From contig NZ_JAIZAP010000012.1 of assembly GCF_020404745.1 (NCBI RefSeq), positions 62,001-126,000 on the forward strand: a stretch of DNA of 64,000 nt, read 5' to 3'. Numbering within the stretch: the first letter of the stretch is position 1; every line of letters begins with the position of its first letter. Source of the DNA: Aquibacillus saliphilus. GTDB lineage: Bacteria > Bacillota > Bacilli > Bacillales > Amphibacillaceae. The position numbers and the translations under genes are program-made. A model generated the notes under the pieces. The model did not search any database and was not told the origin of the DNA. It saw only the letters and a list, made by a program, of their open reading frames with translations. Positions 26,902 through 36,014 of this stretch are shown here, in pieces.

Positions 26902-27237
26902 TTGATCGGTGAAAAAATAAAACAGTTACGAACGCAAAAAAGAATGTCATTAACTGAATTGGCAGAACAAGCAGGTGTAGCTAAGTCATATTTAAGCTCA
27001 ATTGAACGAAATCTTCAATCAAACCCATCCATACAGTTTATTGAAAAAGTGGGCAAAGTATTAGGGGTATCTGTCAACGAACTTCTTATAAGTGACAGTA
27101 ATGAAGAATTAAAAAGACAATTAGATGATGAATGGTTAACACTCGCTCAAGATGCCATGGAATCTGGTGTATCTAAACAACAGTTTAAAGAATTTCTAGA
27201 ATTTAATCGTTGGAGAAAAAATCAAGATGAAAAGTAA
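26902..27237 (+). CDS. sinR: Transcriptional repressor SinR
   Basis: Tetrameric repressor of biofilm matrix genes, about 111 residues as in B. subtilis. N-terminal XRE helix-turn-helix (ELAEQAGVAKSYLSSIERNL, nearly identical to SinR) and the C-terminal SinI-type dimerisation helices (DDEWLTLAQDAMESGVSKQQ). The TTG at 26902 gives the canonical IGEKIKQ N-terminus and sits 7 nt after GAGGGTG; the ATG at 26896 is only 1 nt from that site. Followed by a strong terminator. Confidence 0.94.
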   Translation: MIGEKIKQLRTQKRMSLTELAEQAGVAKSYLSSIERNLQSNPSIQFIEKVGKVLGVSVNELLISDSNEELKRQLDDEWLTLAQDAMESGVSKQQFKEFLEFNRWRKNQDEK

Positions 27238-27285
27238 GATGGATAAGAAATTATAGATAGACCCTTAGATTTTTAGGTTCTTTAT

Positions 27286-27324
27286 AAAAAGCCAAAAGAA
27301 GTAGTAAAGCTTCTTTGGCTTTTT
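27286..27324 (+). terminator. Intrinsic terminator of sinIR
   Basis: Stem aaaaagccaaaagaag/cttctttggcttttt, 8-nt loop, T-rich end. Confidence 0.9.
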
Positions 27325-27345
27325 AATAGTCTGGAGATTATGAAG

Positions 27346-27436
27346 TTTAGCGCTTCGGTGTCTAGCTACAGCGCCTAGCTCCCTCGAGGCTTTACTTAAG
27401 CTTGTCGGGGCTGACAAGGCGCCCTGCGCTTTTCTA
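27346..27436. repeat. Bacillaceae intergenic repeat (cagcgcctagct family)
   Basis: Block with the recurrent modules tttagcgcttcggtgtctag, ctacagcgcctagctccctc, cttgtcggggctgacaaggc and gccctgcgctttt. Inner symmetry (agcgc...gcgct, cttgtc...gacaag) indicates a folded unit. I recall near-identical elements from many Bacillaceae genomes. It lies between sinR and the VanZ-like gene. Role unknown. Confidence 0.65.
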
Positions 27437-27520
27437 ATTGTAAATAAAATCCTATTAATAGACAATAAATTAATTAACGATACGAACTATATTAGTGTTA
27501 GGTCAAGAGGTGGTACAGGC

Positions 27521-28009
27521 ATGGGTAAGTGGATCTATTGGGTTTTACCTTTAAGTTGGATGGGAGTTATTTATTATTCTTCCTCGCAGCCATATCAAGA
27601 ACAAGATATAAAACCTATGTTATCAAATTTTGTTGATTTATCTTTTTTAGACAACTACGTGAGCTGGATCAAATTTACGTATCATCAATCAGAGGTTAGT
27701 GCTGCAGCTCTTGGTGTCAATGGTTTAGTAGAGTTCTTCATTCGTAAAGGTGCGCATGTAACAGTATTTCTGGTATTAATGTTGCTAGTGTATGTTGCAT
27801 TAGTAAAAACAATATCAAAATCTAGAAATTTGTTGATTTTAATCGCCTTACTTTCTACCATTTGCTATGCGGCACTTGATGAGATTCATCAAGGGTTTAC
27901 TCCAAATAGAACACCTTTTTTGGGTGATGTTGTATTAGACTCTGTTGGAGCATTGCTGGGAGTTGGGATTATTCTAGTGGTTCGAAGTAGCTTAAGTAGC
28001 AAAGAGTAA
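27521..28009 (+). CDS. VanZ-like family membrane protein
   Basis: Membrane protein of 162 residues with four hydrophobic helices. VanZ family marks: WMGVIYYSSSQPYQ at the N-terminus, FFIRKGAHVTVFLVLMLL, and DEIHQGFTPNRTPFLGDVVL with the following DSVGALLG. Related proteins influence teicoplanin resistance or envelope processes, but the biochemical function is unknown. ATG after AAGAGGTGG. Probably cotranscribed with the next small ORF. Confidence 0.88.
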   Translation: MGKWIYWVLPLSWMGVIYYSSSQPYQEQDIKPMLSNFVDLSFLDNYVSWIKFTYHQSEVSAAALGVNGLVEFFIRKGAHVTVFLVLMLLVYVALVKTISKSRNLLILIALLSTICYAALDEIHQGFTPNRTPFLGDVVLDSVGALLGVGIILVVRSSLSSKE

Positions 28010-28092
28010 GATTTGAAGAAGAACCTAATTCAAGATGTTCCATAGTATGATACTAGGGCATCTTGTTTAAAGTTTATTAACGGGGTGATACT

Positions 28093-28224
28093 TTGAAGGA
28101 ACAGGAAATATATAAGAATGTATTAAAAAAGTTGATCGATCAGTCCGAATCTATTGATAACGCGGAAGACTTTATTCAACGTTTAATACAGGAACTGAAC
28201 TATTACCATACACCTAAAGTATAG
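28093..28224 (+). CDS. Small 43-residue protein, unknown
   Basis: Short ORF starting at TTG after a CGGGGTGAT site. The peptide is amphipathic and helical (QEIYKNVLKKLIDQSESIDN and EDFIQRLIQELNYY). A strong terminator lies 22 nt after the stop, which supports a real transcribed end. Not recognised; possibly a small helical regulator or degenerate gene. Confidence 0.5.
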   Translation: MKEQEIYKNVLKKLIDQSESIDNAEDFIQRLIQELNYYHTPKV

Positions 28225-28246
28225 TGCATTAAATAATCGAGATATG

Positions 28247-28285
28247 GCGAAGCGCGGAACTTTCATTCTGTGCTTCGCTTTTTTT
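28247..28285 (+). terminator. Intrinsic terminator
   Basis: Stem gcgaagc/gcttcgc (extended by GC near pairs) followed by seven T. Confidence 0.9.
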
Positions 28286-28320
28286 GCGTTTAAATTAAGC
28301 AATAAATTTCCTGGGAAATA

Positions 28321-28953
28321 TTAGACATCTTGGTCAATATATTTTGTTGTACCTGCTTTAATACTAACCTGATCACTAGTTAAATCAATTAGCCAATTTA
28401 CGAAGGTATCCTCCTGTTCATTTTCGACAGCTATCGTCAAGACAACATTTTCAAGATAGTCAATGTTTTCAAGAATATATGGTGAGTTTCTAAGTGTGTT
28501 TTCCAATTTCCCTAGTAATGTGTAATCAGAAGTAACAATCATTTCTTTCATTAATTTTCTAACAACAATGCCGGTTGAATTAATTGCTTGTGATGTAGTG
28601 CTTGAATAGGCACGAATCAATCCCCCAGCTCCAAGCTTGATACCACCGAAATAACGTGTAATCACAACAACAGTGTCCTTTAGTTCTTTTTTCTTAAGAA
28701 CCTCTAAGATGGGAACCCCGGCAGTCCCACTTGGTTCTCCGTCATCGTTAGCTTTTTGAATAGTATCATGTTCCCCGATCATATAGGCAGAACAATTATG
28801 ATTTGCATCATGGTGTTTTTTCTTTATTTCCTTAATAAAATCTTGGGCTGCTTCTTCAGTTTCAACACGTTTCACATAACCAATGAAACGGGACTTTTGA
28901 ATTGTGATTTCATCTGAGCCTATAGGCTTAACTGTATAGTATTTATTTATCAT
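28321..28953 (-). CDS. yvyE: YigZ/YvyE family protein (IMPACT, UPF0029)
   Basis: Cytoplasmic protein of 210 residues. The N-terminal IMPACT domain is clear: SRFIGYVKRVETEEAAQDFI, HHDANHNCSAYMIG, DDGEPSGTAGVPILEVL and VVITRYFGGIKLGAGGLIRA. The C-terminal DUF1949 ferredoxin-like part covers about residues 135-205. Role unclear (proposed translation-related or RNA-binding). Placement beside degS matches B. subtilis and supports conserved synteny. Confidence 0.93.
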   Translation of the reverse strand: MINKYYTVKPIGSDEITIQKSRFIGYVKRVETEEAAQDFIKEIKKKHHDANHNCSAYMIGEHDTIQKANDDGEPSGTAGVPILEVLKKKELKDTVVVITRYFGGIKLGAGGLIRAYSSTTSQAINSTGIVVRKLMKEMIVTSDYTLLGKLENTLRNSPYILENIDYLENVVLTIAVENEQEDTFVNWLIDLTSDQVSIKAGTTKYIDQDV

Positions 28954-29159
28954 CGTCCGACCTACCCCCTAAAACTTTATTATATAGAGTAACAACTAGT
29001 GTCGCAAATCTAATGAAGGTGGATGCTTTTGGATAACTATTTATCCGTTTTATCCTTTTTAATGATAAACTAGAGTTATAATTTACGGATATTCACCCCC
29101 ATAAACTACTGGAAGAATTCGAATCCTTATTAAAGGATTAAGACAGGTGGAGATTAACT

Positions 29160-30299
29160 ATGGTGAAGAAAGCGGATGAAAAAACTCTAGATTTAATCAT
29201 AAACGAAATGGTAGAAGCTGTCGAAAATAGCAAGGATGAAATATTTCACATAGGTGAAGAATCCCGTAAAGAATACGAAAAGCTTCAAAACGAATTAAAG
29301 GAAATAAAGGATAGAGTTGTTGTAGTTATTGAAGATGGCGACGATCTCGATAAGAGAGTCCGTTCATCTCGGATTCGTTTATCTGAAGTTAGTAAGCATT
29401 TTAAAGATTATTCAGAAGAGGATATACGCAAAATTTATAATCAAACACACGAAATGCAAACAGAATTAACAATGAAACAAGAACAGGAAAAGAATTTACG
29501 GGAAAAAAGAGATGAAATAGAGCGAAGGCTACAAGCGCTTGAACAAACAGTCGATCGTGCCGAAGGTTTAGCAGGGAAAATTTCAGTGGTATTAAACTAT
29601 TTAAATGAAGATTTCAAAAATGTAAGTGAGATGATTCAAGATGCTCAACAAAAACAAGAATTTGGTTTAAAAATCATTGAAGCTCAAGAAGAAGAACGTA
29701 GAAGACTATCAAGGGAAATGCATGACGGTCCTGCTCAAATGTTAGCAAATATATTGCTGCGCTCTGAGCTTGTTGATCGGACATTCCGAGAACGAAGTCC
29801 CGAGGAAGCAATAAAAGAAATGAAGAGTGTTCGAACGATGGTTCGTTCTTCACTCTATGACGTTCGTCGGATAATTTACGATCTTCGGCCAATGGCTCTT
29901 GATGATTTAGGTTTAATCCCAACTATAAAGAAGTACCTAACTAATATTGAAGAACATGAAGAAATAAAAATAAACTTCAAACATATCGGTATGGACAAAC
30001 GGCTACATAGCAAGTATGAAGTTGCCTTATTTCGGTTAGCTCAAGAATCAGTGCAAAATGCAGTCAAGCATGCGGCTGCGTCAAAAATTGATGTGAAGTT
30101 AGAAATAAAAAACAATCTTGTCTTAATTGTAATTAAAGATAATGGAAAAGGTTTTGATATAAACATAAAAAAAGAAAACTCTTTTGGCCTTTTGGGAATG
30201 AAAGAACGGGTTGAAATGCTTGATGGAAAGTTAACCATTCGTTCTGAGCCAAGTGAAGGAACGAGTATATTAATTCAAATTCCGTTAAATGAAAATTAG
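29160..30299 (+). CDS. degS: Sensor histidine kinase DegS
   Basis: Cytoplasmic kinase of 379 residues, without membrane spans. The N-terminal DegS sensor domain is a long coiled coil (residues 10-175). HisKA_3 phosphoacceptor His is in RRRLSREMHDGPAQML (about residue 184), followed by LYDVRRIIYDLRPMALDDLG, and HATPase_c with NGKGFDI and FGLLGMKERVEML. DegS phosphorylates DegU to control exoenzymes, motility and competence. Length and order match B. subtilis (385). Confidence 0.95.
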   Translation: MVKKADEKTLDLIINEMVEAVENSKDEIFHIGEESRKEYEKLQNELKEIKDRVVVVIEDGDDLDKRVRSSRIRLSEVSKHFKDYSEEDIRKIYNQTHEMQTELTMKQEQEKNLREKRDEIERRLQALEQTVDRAEGLAGKISVVLNYLNEDFKNVSEMIQDAQQKQEFGLKIIEAQEEERRRLSREMHDGPAQMLANILLRSELVDRTFRERSPEEAIKEMKSVRTMVRSSLYDVRRIIYDLRPMALDDLGLIPTIKKYLTNIEEHEEIKINFKHIGMDKRLHSKYEVALFRLAQESVQNAVKHAAASKIDVKLEIKNNLVLIVIKDNGKGFDINIKKENSFGLLGMKERVEMLDGKLTIRSEPSEGTSILIQIPLNEN

Positions 30300-30560
30300 A
30301 AGGAATAATACAAATCATCGCGAATCATGTATACTAGTACTAAAGAACGTGGTGATTTTTTCTTAATAAGGCTTAGAAAGCTTTATTACCCGAAGATTTG
30401 TAGTGTTGAAGCAGAACGTTAAGATAGCCCTAATTCACCTGTAATAACATAGCAAAAACTGTTCCGTACACAGTTATTGTTTTTAGAATTAAATGTAGAT
30501 GCAACTATTTTTTTGCATTTTGCCAAATAGAAACGCTTTATAGTAGGAGGAGCAGAGAAC

Positions 30561-31241
30561 ATGACAACAAAATTAGTTTTAATCGATGATCATAAGTTGT
30601 TTCGTGAAGGGGTTAAAAGAATCTTAGAATTTGAGCCAAGCTTTGATGTTTTGGCAGAAGGTGACGACGGTTCGTCCGCACTTAGTTTGGTAGAGGAGTT
30701 TAACCCTGATGTCGTATTAATGGATATTAATATGCCTAATACCAATGGTGTTGAAGCAACTAGAGAGCTTATTCAACACCATCCGAACGTCAATGTAATT
30801 ATTTTATCCATTCATGATGATGAGAACTACGTTACCCACGCATTGAAATCTGGTGCGCAAGGATATTTGTTAAAAGAAATGGATTCCAACTCTTTAATTG
30901 AAGCAATTAAGGTTGTAAGTGAAGGCGGTTCCTATCTTCACCCTAAGGTTACCCATAATCTAGTTCAGGAATATCGACGACTAGCAGATGAAACTTCTAA
31001 TCGATTATCTGAAAAGAAGATTGAGTACCGAAAGCCCCTTCATTTGTTAACGAGACGCGAGTGTGAAGTATTACAGTTATTAGCTGAAGGAAAAAGTAAT
31101 CGTGGCGTATCTGAATCGTTATATATTAGTGAGAAAACAGTTAAAAACCACGTTAGCAACATTCTACAGAAAATGAGCGTCAATGATCGAACTCAGGCTG
31201 TAGTTTCGGCAATACGTAATGGTTGGGTAGAAGTATTGTAG
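30561..31241 (+). CDS. degU: Response regulator DegU
   Basis: NarL-type response regulator of 226 residues. Receiver with D9/D10, phosphoacceptor D55 ([10 protein letters not shown]) and Lys in [10 protein letters not shown]-terminal LuxR HTH ([20 protein letters not shown] and [17 protein letters not shown]). Partner of DegS. The 261-nt gap between degS and degU is long and could hold a degU-specific promoter, but I see no convincing one. A GGAGGAG site precedes the ATG. Confidence 0.96.
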   Translation: MTTKLVLIDDHKLFREGVKRILEFEPSFDVLAEGDDGSSALSLVEEFNPDVVLMDINMPNTNGVEATRELIQHHPNVNVIILSIHDDENYVTHALKSGAQGYLLKEMDSNSLIEAIKVVSEGGSYLHPKVTHNLVQEYRRLADETSNRLSEKKIEYRKPLHLLTRRECEVLQLLAEGKSNRGVSESLYISEKTVKNHVSNILQKMSVNDRTQAVVSAIRNGWVEVL

Positions 31242-31276
31242 AAAGCAAGCTAGTTTAATCCCTCAGATAAACCTTT

Positions 31277-31306
31277 AATCCGGTGCTAACAGTGCCGGAT
31301 TTCTAT
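31277..31306 (+). terminator. Intrinsic terminator of degU
   Basis: Stem aatccgg/ccggatt around a gtgc-rich loop, then ttctattt. Confidence 0.75.
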
Positions 31307-31483
31307 TTAAATTTTATTCCTTCAATTAGTCGATAAAGATAGGTACTATCAATTTCTCTGTTTTAAATGTAAAATATATAAGAACGTTAAAGTATGATTG
31401 TTGGTATGTTGGACAAACCATACTAGACGACCAAATACCAGGAAAAGAACAGAAACAATTTGGATAGGAGTGGTTTAGGTAGT

Positions 31484-32326
31484 ATGAAAGTAGCTGTAAT
31501 GACAGATAGTACGGCTTACATTCCTTCTGACATTCGACAAAAGTGGGATATACATATGGTTCCACTAAATGTAGTGATTGGAAATGAATCATACCGTGAA
31601 GAGGTTGATATATCATCAGATGACTTTTACCCAATGGTAAAAAACGCAGAAGATTTCCCCAAAACTTCTCAACCGTCCATTGGTTTAATTACCGAAAAAT
31701 TACAGCAACTTTCCGTGACTCATGATGCTGTGATTGCTATCCATTTATCAAGTGGTATTAGTGGTGCGTACCAAGCATCAATTACTGCTGGAAATATGGT
31801 TGATGGTATTGACGTTTTTCCTTTCGATTCAGAAATAAGCTGTTATCCGCAAGCATTTTATGTTTTAGAAGCAGCTGCTATGGCGCAGCGTGGTGCATCA
31901 CCAGCACAAATAGTGGAACGATTAAATGAAATGAAACAATCAATGCGTGCTTATTTCATGGCAGATGACTTAAGTCATTTGCAGCGTGGTGGTCGATTGA
32001 ACGGGGCCCAAGCACTTGTAGGCAGCATGTTACAAATAAAGCCAGTTCTTCACTTTGTTGATAAAAAAATCGTTCCTTTTGAAAAAATACGGACACGAAA
32101 AAAAGCACTTAAACGAATGGTAGAGCTGTTTGAAGAAGACGCAGAAACCGGAAAACAGATTAAAGCGGTTGTTATTCATGCCAATAGACCAACAGCTGCC
32201 GAAGAGTTCAAAAGTGAGCTTGAATCAAGATTTGATAATATTGAAGTAGATTTAAGTTATTTTGGTCCAGTCATTGGTACCCATCTCGGTGAAGGTGCAC
32301 TCGGACTTGGTTGGTATTTCAACTAA
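31484..32326 (+). CDS. degV: DegV family fatty acid-binding protein
   Basis: Protein of 280 residues. Starts MKVAVMTDSTAYIPSDIRQK, as B. subtilis DegV. DegV fold marks: TSQPSIGL, AIHLSSGISGAYQAS, and FMADDLSHLQRGGRLNGAQA. Family members bind fatty acids (FakB type) and deliver them to the kinase FakA. The ATG at 31484 is preferred to a TTG at 31460. Position after degU is conserved in Bacillus. Confidence 0.9.
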   Translation: MKVAVMTDSTAYIPSDIRQKWDIHMVPLNVVIGNESYREEVDISSDDFYPMVKNAEDFPKTSQPSIGLITEKLQQLSVTHDAVIAIHLSSGISGAYQASITAGNMVDGIDVFPFDSEISCYPQAFYVLEAAAMAQRGASPAQIVERLNEMKQSMRAYFMADDLSHLQRGGRLNGAQALVGSMLQIKPVLHFVDKKIVPFEKIRTRKKALKRMVELFEEDAETGKQIKAVVIHANRPTAAEEFKSELESRFDNIEVDLSYFGPVIGTHLGEGALGLGWYFN

Positions 32327-32355
32327 TCCCGCAATAATAGTTTTTCTTTATACTG

Positions 32356-32382
32356 GGTGTCAGCAGAGACTGACACCTTAAT
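32356..32382 (+). terminator. Hairpin after degV (weak terminator)
   Basis: Perfect stem ggtgtcag/ctgacacc, loop cagaga-type, followed by ttaattct. T-run is poor. Confidence 0.55.
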
Positions 32383-32416
32383 TCTCTCAATTCTCTCTAG
32401 GAGATGATAACTTAAT

Positions 32417-33880
32417 ATGACTAATTTATTTACCTCGATTCATTCTTTTTTTAATCCTACTTATGACTGGATCCCTCAGGTTGTTAATAACTCCAAGCAT
32501 GAACTAGAAGAATCCTACCCAAACAGGTATGCTGGTAAATTACTACTACAAACGGAAATCTCACTAGAACAATCCACTTTTACTCATTTACTATCCGCAA
32601 ATTACTTTACTGCAGTAACCGCAATTGAAAAGCATTTGTTTGGTCATCGTTGTCGACGGTGTGGCAACCAAACGAAACGAATGTTTGCCAGTTTCCCTTG
32701 TGCTAGATGTGGCACGACCCATGTTTATTGTCGGAGATGCATTGAAATGGGCCAAATCACCAGTTGTCAGCCGTTATATTATTGGACTGGTCCGACACCT
32801 GTCTGGAAAGCGCAGGAAAAAGCGTGTCAATGGGTAGGCGAATTGTCACGTTATCAAAAAAAAGCTTCAGAACGAATTGCTATGACGATGAAGCGCGGCA
32901 ATGACGAGCTCCTAGTTTGGGCCGTTTGTGGAGCTGGAAAAACGGAAATGTTGTTTGACGGAATTGGTAAGTCTCTTAAGCAAGGAAAAAGAGTATGTCT
33001 AGCAACCCCAAGAACAGACGTAGTTAGGGAGCTTCTCCCCCGTTTTCATACTGCATTTCCTAGTACGATTATATCCGGTCTCTACGGGGGGAGTGAAGAC
33101 AAGGATGGAAATGGCCAGTTAGTTCTGTCAACTACACACCAATTATTTAGGTTTGCTCATGCATTTGATGTTGTAATTATTGATGAAATAGATGCTTTTC
33201 CCTTCCACGCTGAGCCAACGCTTTCCTTCGCGGCTAATCGAGCTGCTAAACAGGATGCTGCCAGGATTTACTTAACGGCTACCCCGAGAAAAATGCAACG
33301 ACAAAAAGTTGAAGCGAAAAAGTTAAAGGCTGTTTTTGTTCCCGTTCGTTTCCACGGCTATCCTCTACCTGTTCCAAAACTTCAAATGGATTTTGATTTG
33401 AAAAGCGCACTGAAAAATTATTCCCCGCCCAAGTCATTTTTCTCTTGGTATCACAAGCGAGTCAATAGACAGCGACAGCTACTAATTTTTGTCCCGACAA
33501 TTAAATTAGCAGAAGAAATGGTTGCTAAGTTAGCGAATACACTGAATCTGGACAAAGGCGATGCAATTCACCATGTTCATGCATCTGATCCAGACCGTGC
33601 AGAAAGGGTTCAACAGTATCGTGATAAAAAATTTTCGATTCTAATTACGACAACAATCTTAGAACGCGGTGTTACGTTTCCATCGGTTGATGTCGTTGTC
33701 ATTGATGCAGGTCACGTTGTCTTTGACGAAGCAGCTTTAGTGCAAATAGCAGGACGAGCTGGCAGGAGTCCAAACGACCCAACTGGGGAAGTGATTTTTC
33801 ATCATGACGGGAAAACAACTGCAATCGTACAGGCAATTAAATCAATTAAAAAAATGAATCAGCGAGGGAGGAAGCTGTAA
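32417..33880 (+). CDS. comFA: Late competence DNA helicase/translocase ComFA
   Basis: DEAD-box-like ATPase that helps pull transforming single-stranded DNA across the membrane. N-terminal zinc finger with CRRCGNQ, CARCGT and CRRC pairs (residues about 78-110). Walker A WAVCGAGKTEM, Walker B IIDEIDAFPFHAEP, motif VI-like QIAGRAGRSPNDP. 487 residues, close to B. subtilis (463). The stop overlaps the comFC start (TAATG). ComFB, which separates them in B. subtilis, is absent. Confidence 0.95.
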   Translation: MTNLFTSIHSFFNPTYDWIPQVVNNSKHELEESYPNRYAGKLLLQTEISLEQSTFTHLLSANYFTAVTAIEKHLFGHRCRRCGNQTKRMFASFPCARCGTTHVYCRRCIEMGQITSCQPLYYWTGPTPVWKAQEKACQWVGELSRYQKKASERIAMTMKRGNDELLVWAVCGAGKTEMLFDGIGKSLKQGKRVCLATPRTDVVRELLPRFHTAFPSTIISGLYGGSEDKDGNGQLVLSTTHQLFRFAHAFDVVIIDEIDAFPFHAEPTLSFAANRAAKQDAARIYLTATPRKMQRQKVEAKKLKAVFVPVRFHGYPLPVPKLQMDFDLKSALKNYSPPKSFFSWYHKRVNRQRQLLIFVPTIKLAEEMVAKLANTLNLDKGDAIHHVHASDPDRAERVQQYRDKKFSILITTTILERGVTFPSVDVVVIDAGHVVFDEAALVQIAGRAGRSPNDPTGEVIFHHDGKTTAIVQAIKSIKKMNQRGRKL

Positions 33881-34557
33881 TGCATTGCTTGTGGTGTGAT
33901 CAGGAAATAATTCCGGAGGTAACGTGGCAATATTTATTGTTCCCGGAGCCACCACGTAAAATTTGCTCCAACTGTGAGCGTGGGCTTGTATTATTAGCAG
34001 GCAAAAGGTGTTCTTCGTGTAGTAGAGTAACTGACCAGGGAATTTGTAACGACTGCAGACGCTTTGAAAATGATTCCGCATGGAAGAATGTCCTCACTTT
34101 TAACAAGTCGATCTATTCGTATAATGGCTTACTGCAAGAAATGATTACTAAGTGGAAGTACCGAGGTGATTATCAACTACGAGAAGTATTTAGCTATCAT
34201 TTTCGGGATCTGTTTAACCAATCGTTTGGCAAGAAACAAGTTGTGGTGGTGCCAATTCCGTTAAGTGAGCAACGTCTGTTAGAACGTGGGTTTAACCAAG
34301 CAGAATCATTAGCACAGTTACTGGAAACTCCTTATCAACATCTGTTAACCCGAATCCATGGGGAAAAGCAGTCCAAGAAAACAAGACGTGAGAGAATTGA
34401 GTCAGAAAATCCTTTTCAAGTATTGGCACAAGTGTCCAATCCAGTAGTTTTAATTGACGATATTTATACAACTGGAACAACATTACGCCATGCGGCTAGA
34501 TTATTAAAAGATACGGGTTGTCCTGAGGTCTATTCGTTTACACTTGCGAGGGGATAG
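33880..34557 (+). CDS. comFC: Competence protein ComFC (phosphoribosyltransferase-like)
   Basis: Protein of 225 residues. N-terminal Cys pairs (CLWCDQEI, CSNCERG, CSSCSR, CNDCRR) form a zinc site; the phosphoribosyltransferase motif VVLIDDIYTTGTTLRHA is near residue 190. ComFC interacts with ComFA during DNA uptake. Direct fusion-like coupling to comFA by one-base overlap. Confidence 0.94.
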   Translation: MHCLWCDQEIIPEVTWQYLLFPEPPRKICSNCERGLVLLAGKRCSSCSRVTDQGICNDCRRFENDSAWKNVLTFNKSIYSYNGLLQEMITKWKYRGDYQLREVFSYHFRDLFNQSFGKKQVVVVPIPLSEQRLLERGFNQAESLAQLLETPYQHLLTRIHGEKQSKKTRRERIESENPFQVLAQVSNPVVLIDDIYTTGTTLRHAARLLKDTGCPEVYSFTLARG

Positions 34558-34717
34558 TACTTTTTTGTTCCTATTTAGGAAACTATTAATTGGTTGCCAT
34601 CTGAATAACTAATGATAGGATTGTGCCACGTCCTGCTCCGACGCCTGTACTTTTGTTTCTCCTCACTAGAATATGATTATGCTATAATAAACGAAAAAAG
34701 GGTTAGGAGGGCTAATT

Positions 34718-35149
34718 ATGGGTGAACTTGCGAATTGTCCAAACTGTAATGCTTTATTTGTGCAAGGGATACGCGATATTTGTCAGGATTGTTATAAAAT
34801 AGAGGAGCAGGCATTTCGAACAGTTTATGACTTTATTAAGCAACGGAAGAACAGACAAGCGACAATTGCTCAAATCGTTGAAGCGACAGAAGTTGATGAG
34901 GAACTAATTATGAAATTCGTCAAAGAAAAACGACTCCGAGCGTCGCAGTTTCCAAATTTAACCTATCCATGTGAAAAGTGTGGTAAAGGAATTAATGATG
35001 GAATTTTATGTGGAAGTTGTTCATCTGAGTTAGTTAACGACTTACAAACTCAGGAGAAAATTGATCAGGTGTCAGCGAGAAATAAGCAACAGGAACAAAG
35101 TGAATCACATACATATGTTTCCTATCACAAAAATAGAAATAATTATTAA
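34718..35149 (+). CDS. yvyF: Flagellar operon protein YvyF
   Basis: Protein of 143 residues (TIGR03826-type). Two zinc-binding Cys clusters: CPNCNALF with CQDC at the N-terminus, and CEKCGKGIND with CGSC near residue 85-110. The middle part (residues 38-75) resembles a winged helix (RQATIAQIVEATEVDEELIM). Conserved first gene of the yvyF-flgM-flgN-flgK-flgL operon. Function unclear, probably regulatory. AGGAGGGC site precedes the ATG. Confidence 0.9.
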   Translation: MGELANCPNCNALFVQGIRDICQDCYKIEEQAFRTVYDFIKQRKNRQATIAQIVEATEVDEELIMKFVKEKRLRASQFPNLTYPCEKCGKGINDGILCGSCSSELVNDLQTQEKIDQVSARNKQQEQSESHTYVSYHKNRNNY

Positions 35150-35173
35150 ACATTAAGAGCTTTTGTCCGATAT
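35147..35173 (+). promoter_or_regulatory. SigD promoter of flgM
   Basis: TAAA (35147) - 15 nt - TCCGATAT (35166). Consensus TAAA-N15-GCCGATAT, one mismatch. The -35 overlaps the yvyF stop codon. Confidence 0.85.
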
Positions 35174-35220
35174 AAATAGTAGAGTATAACGTGAATTTTC
35201 TACGAAAGAGGTGATCGACC

Positions 35221-35484
35221 TTGAAAATCCAAGGTCCGAACCATTCTAATTTTAATCCATATCAAAAACAATTACAAAAACAAGCAGAGATAAAAAAGCT
35301 AACAACAAATGAGGATCAGCTACAAATATCTGATCAAGCGAAAAAGTTACAAGATGGAGATAAGCCGAACGCTTTACGACAAAAACATGTGGATGAAATT
35401 AAGCAATCTGTCCAATCTGGTGACTATACCATTGATCCGAAGAAAACATCTCAGAAAATGTTAGAGTTTTGGAACAACCAATAA
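35221..35484 (+). CDS. flgM: Anti-sigma-D factor FlgM
   Basis: Small protein of 87 residues, TTG start after AGAGGTGATCG. The family C-terminal part VDEIKQSVQSGDYTIDPKKT (residues 58-77) is present. FlgM holds SigD inactive until the hook-basal body is complete and FlgM is exported. Own SigD promoter seen upstream gives autoregulation. Confidence 0.92.
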   Translation: MKIQGPNHSNFNPYQKQLQKQAEIKKLTTNEDQLQISDQAKKLQDGDKPNALRQKHVDEIKQSVQSGDYTIDPKKTSQKMLEFWNNQ

Positions 35485-35496
35485 GGAGGGCATCCA

Positions 35497-35994
35497 ATGT
35501 CCGTTCAAGCAATTGTCGAAGCATTAACAAAAATGACACAGTTGCACGCGAGTCTTTTAACGATATCAACTAGTAAAACAGAATCGTTGAAAACAGGGGA
35601 TATTAACCAACTTCAGGAGTTATTATCCCAAGAACGTAAACATGTTCAAGCTATTAATCAATTAGAAAAAAAACGAATGGATATGATTAATAGCTGGTCA
35701 GAAGCTCGTCAACTAGATCCAACAGCAATGACTGTTTCTGTCATGTTGGAAAATCATCTAGATGGTTCGGAGAAAGAATCATTAGAACAAATTACAACGA
35801 CACTTGCAGAAACAATCGTGCAGTTAAAGCAACAAGAACAGTTAAATAAAGAATTAACACAGCAATCCCTTCAGTTTATCCAACTATCAATGGATATGAT
35901 CGCCCCAACAATAAAAAGTATAAACTACGGAAATAAACAGGATAAACAAGCAGATCAACTAACGAAGCGGTCGGTTTTTGATTCGAAGGCTTAA
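35497..35994 (+). CDS. flgN: Flagellar chaperone FlgN (YvyG)
   Basis: All-helical protein of 165 residues. Predicted coiled coil across the length, with the Gln/Glu-rich text LQELLSQERKHVQAINQLEK typical of FlgN. FlgN binds the hook-filament junction proteins FlgK and FlgL before export. Gap of 12 nt from flgM and 20 nt to flgK. Confidence 0.9.
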   Translation: MSVQAIVEALTKMTQLHASLLTISTSKTESLKTGDINQLQELLSQERKHVQAINQLEKKRMDMINSWSEARQLDPTAMTVSVMLENHLDGSEKESLEQITTTLAETIVQLKQQEQLNKELTQQSLQFIQLSMDMIAPTIKSINYGNKQDKQADQLTKRSVFDSKA

Positions 35995-36014
35995 GGTAAG
36001 AAGGAGGTAACGAT

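Noticed and set aside
30300-30560. Possible extra gene or small RNA between degS and degU
   Set aside because: No ORF, and only a weak long-loop hairpin; no convincing promoter.
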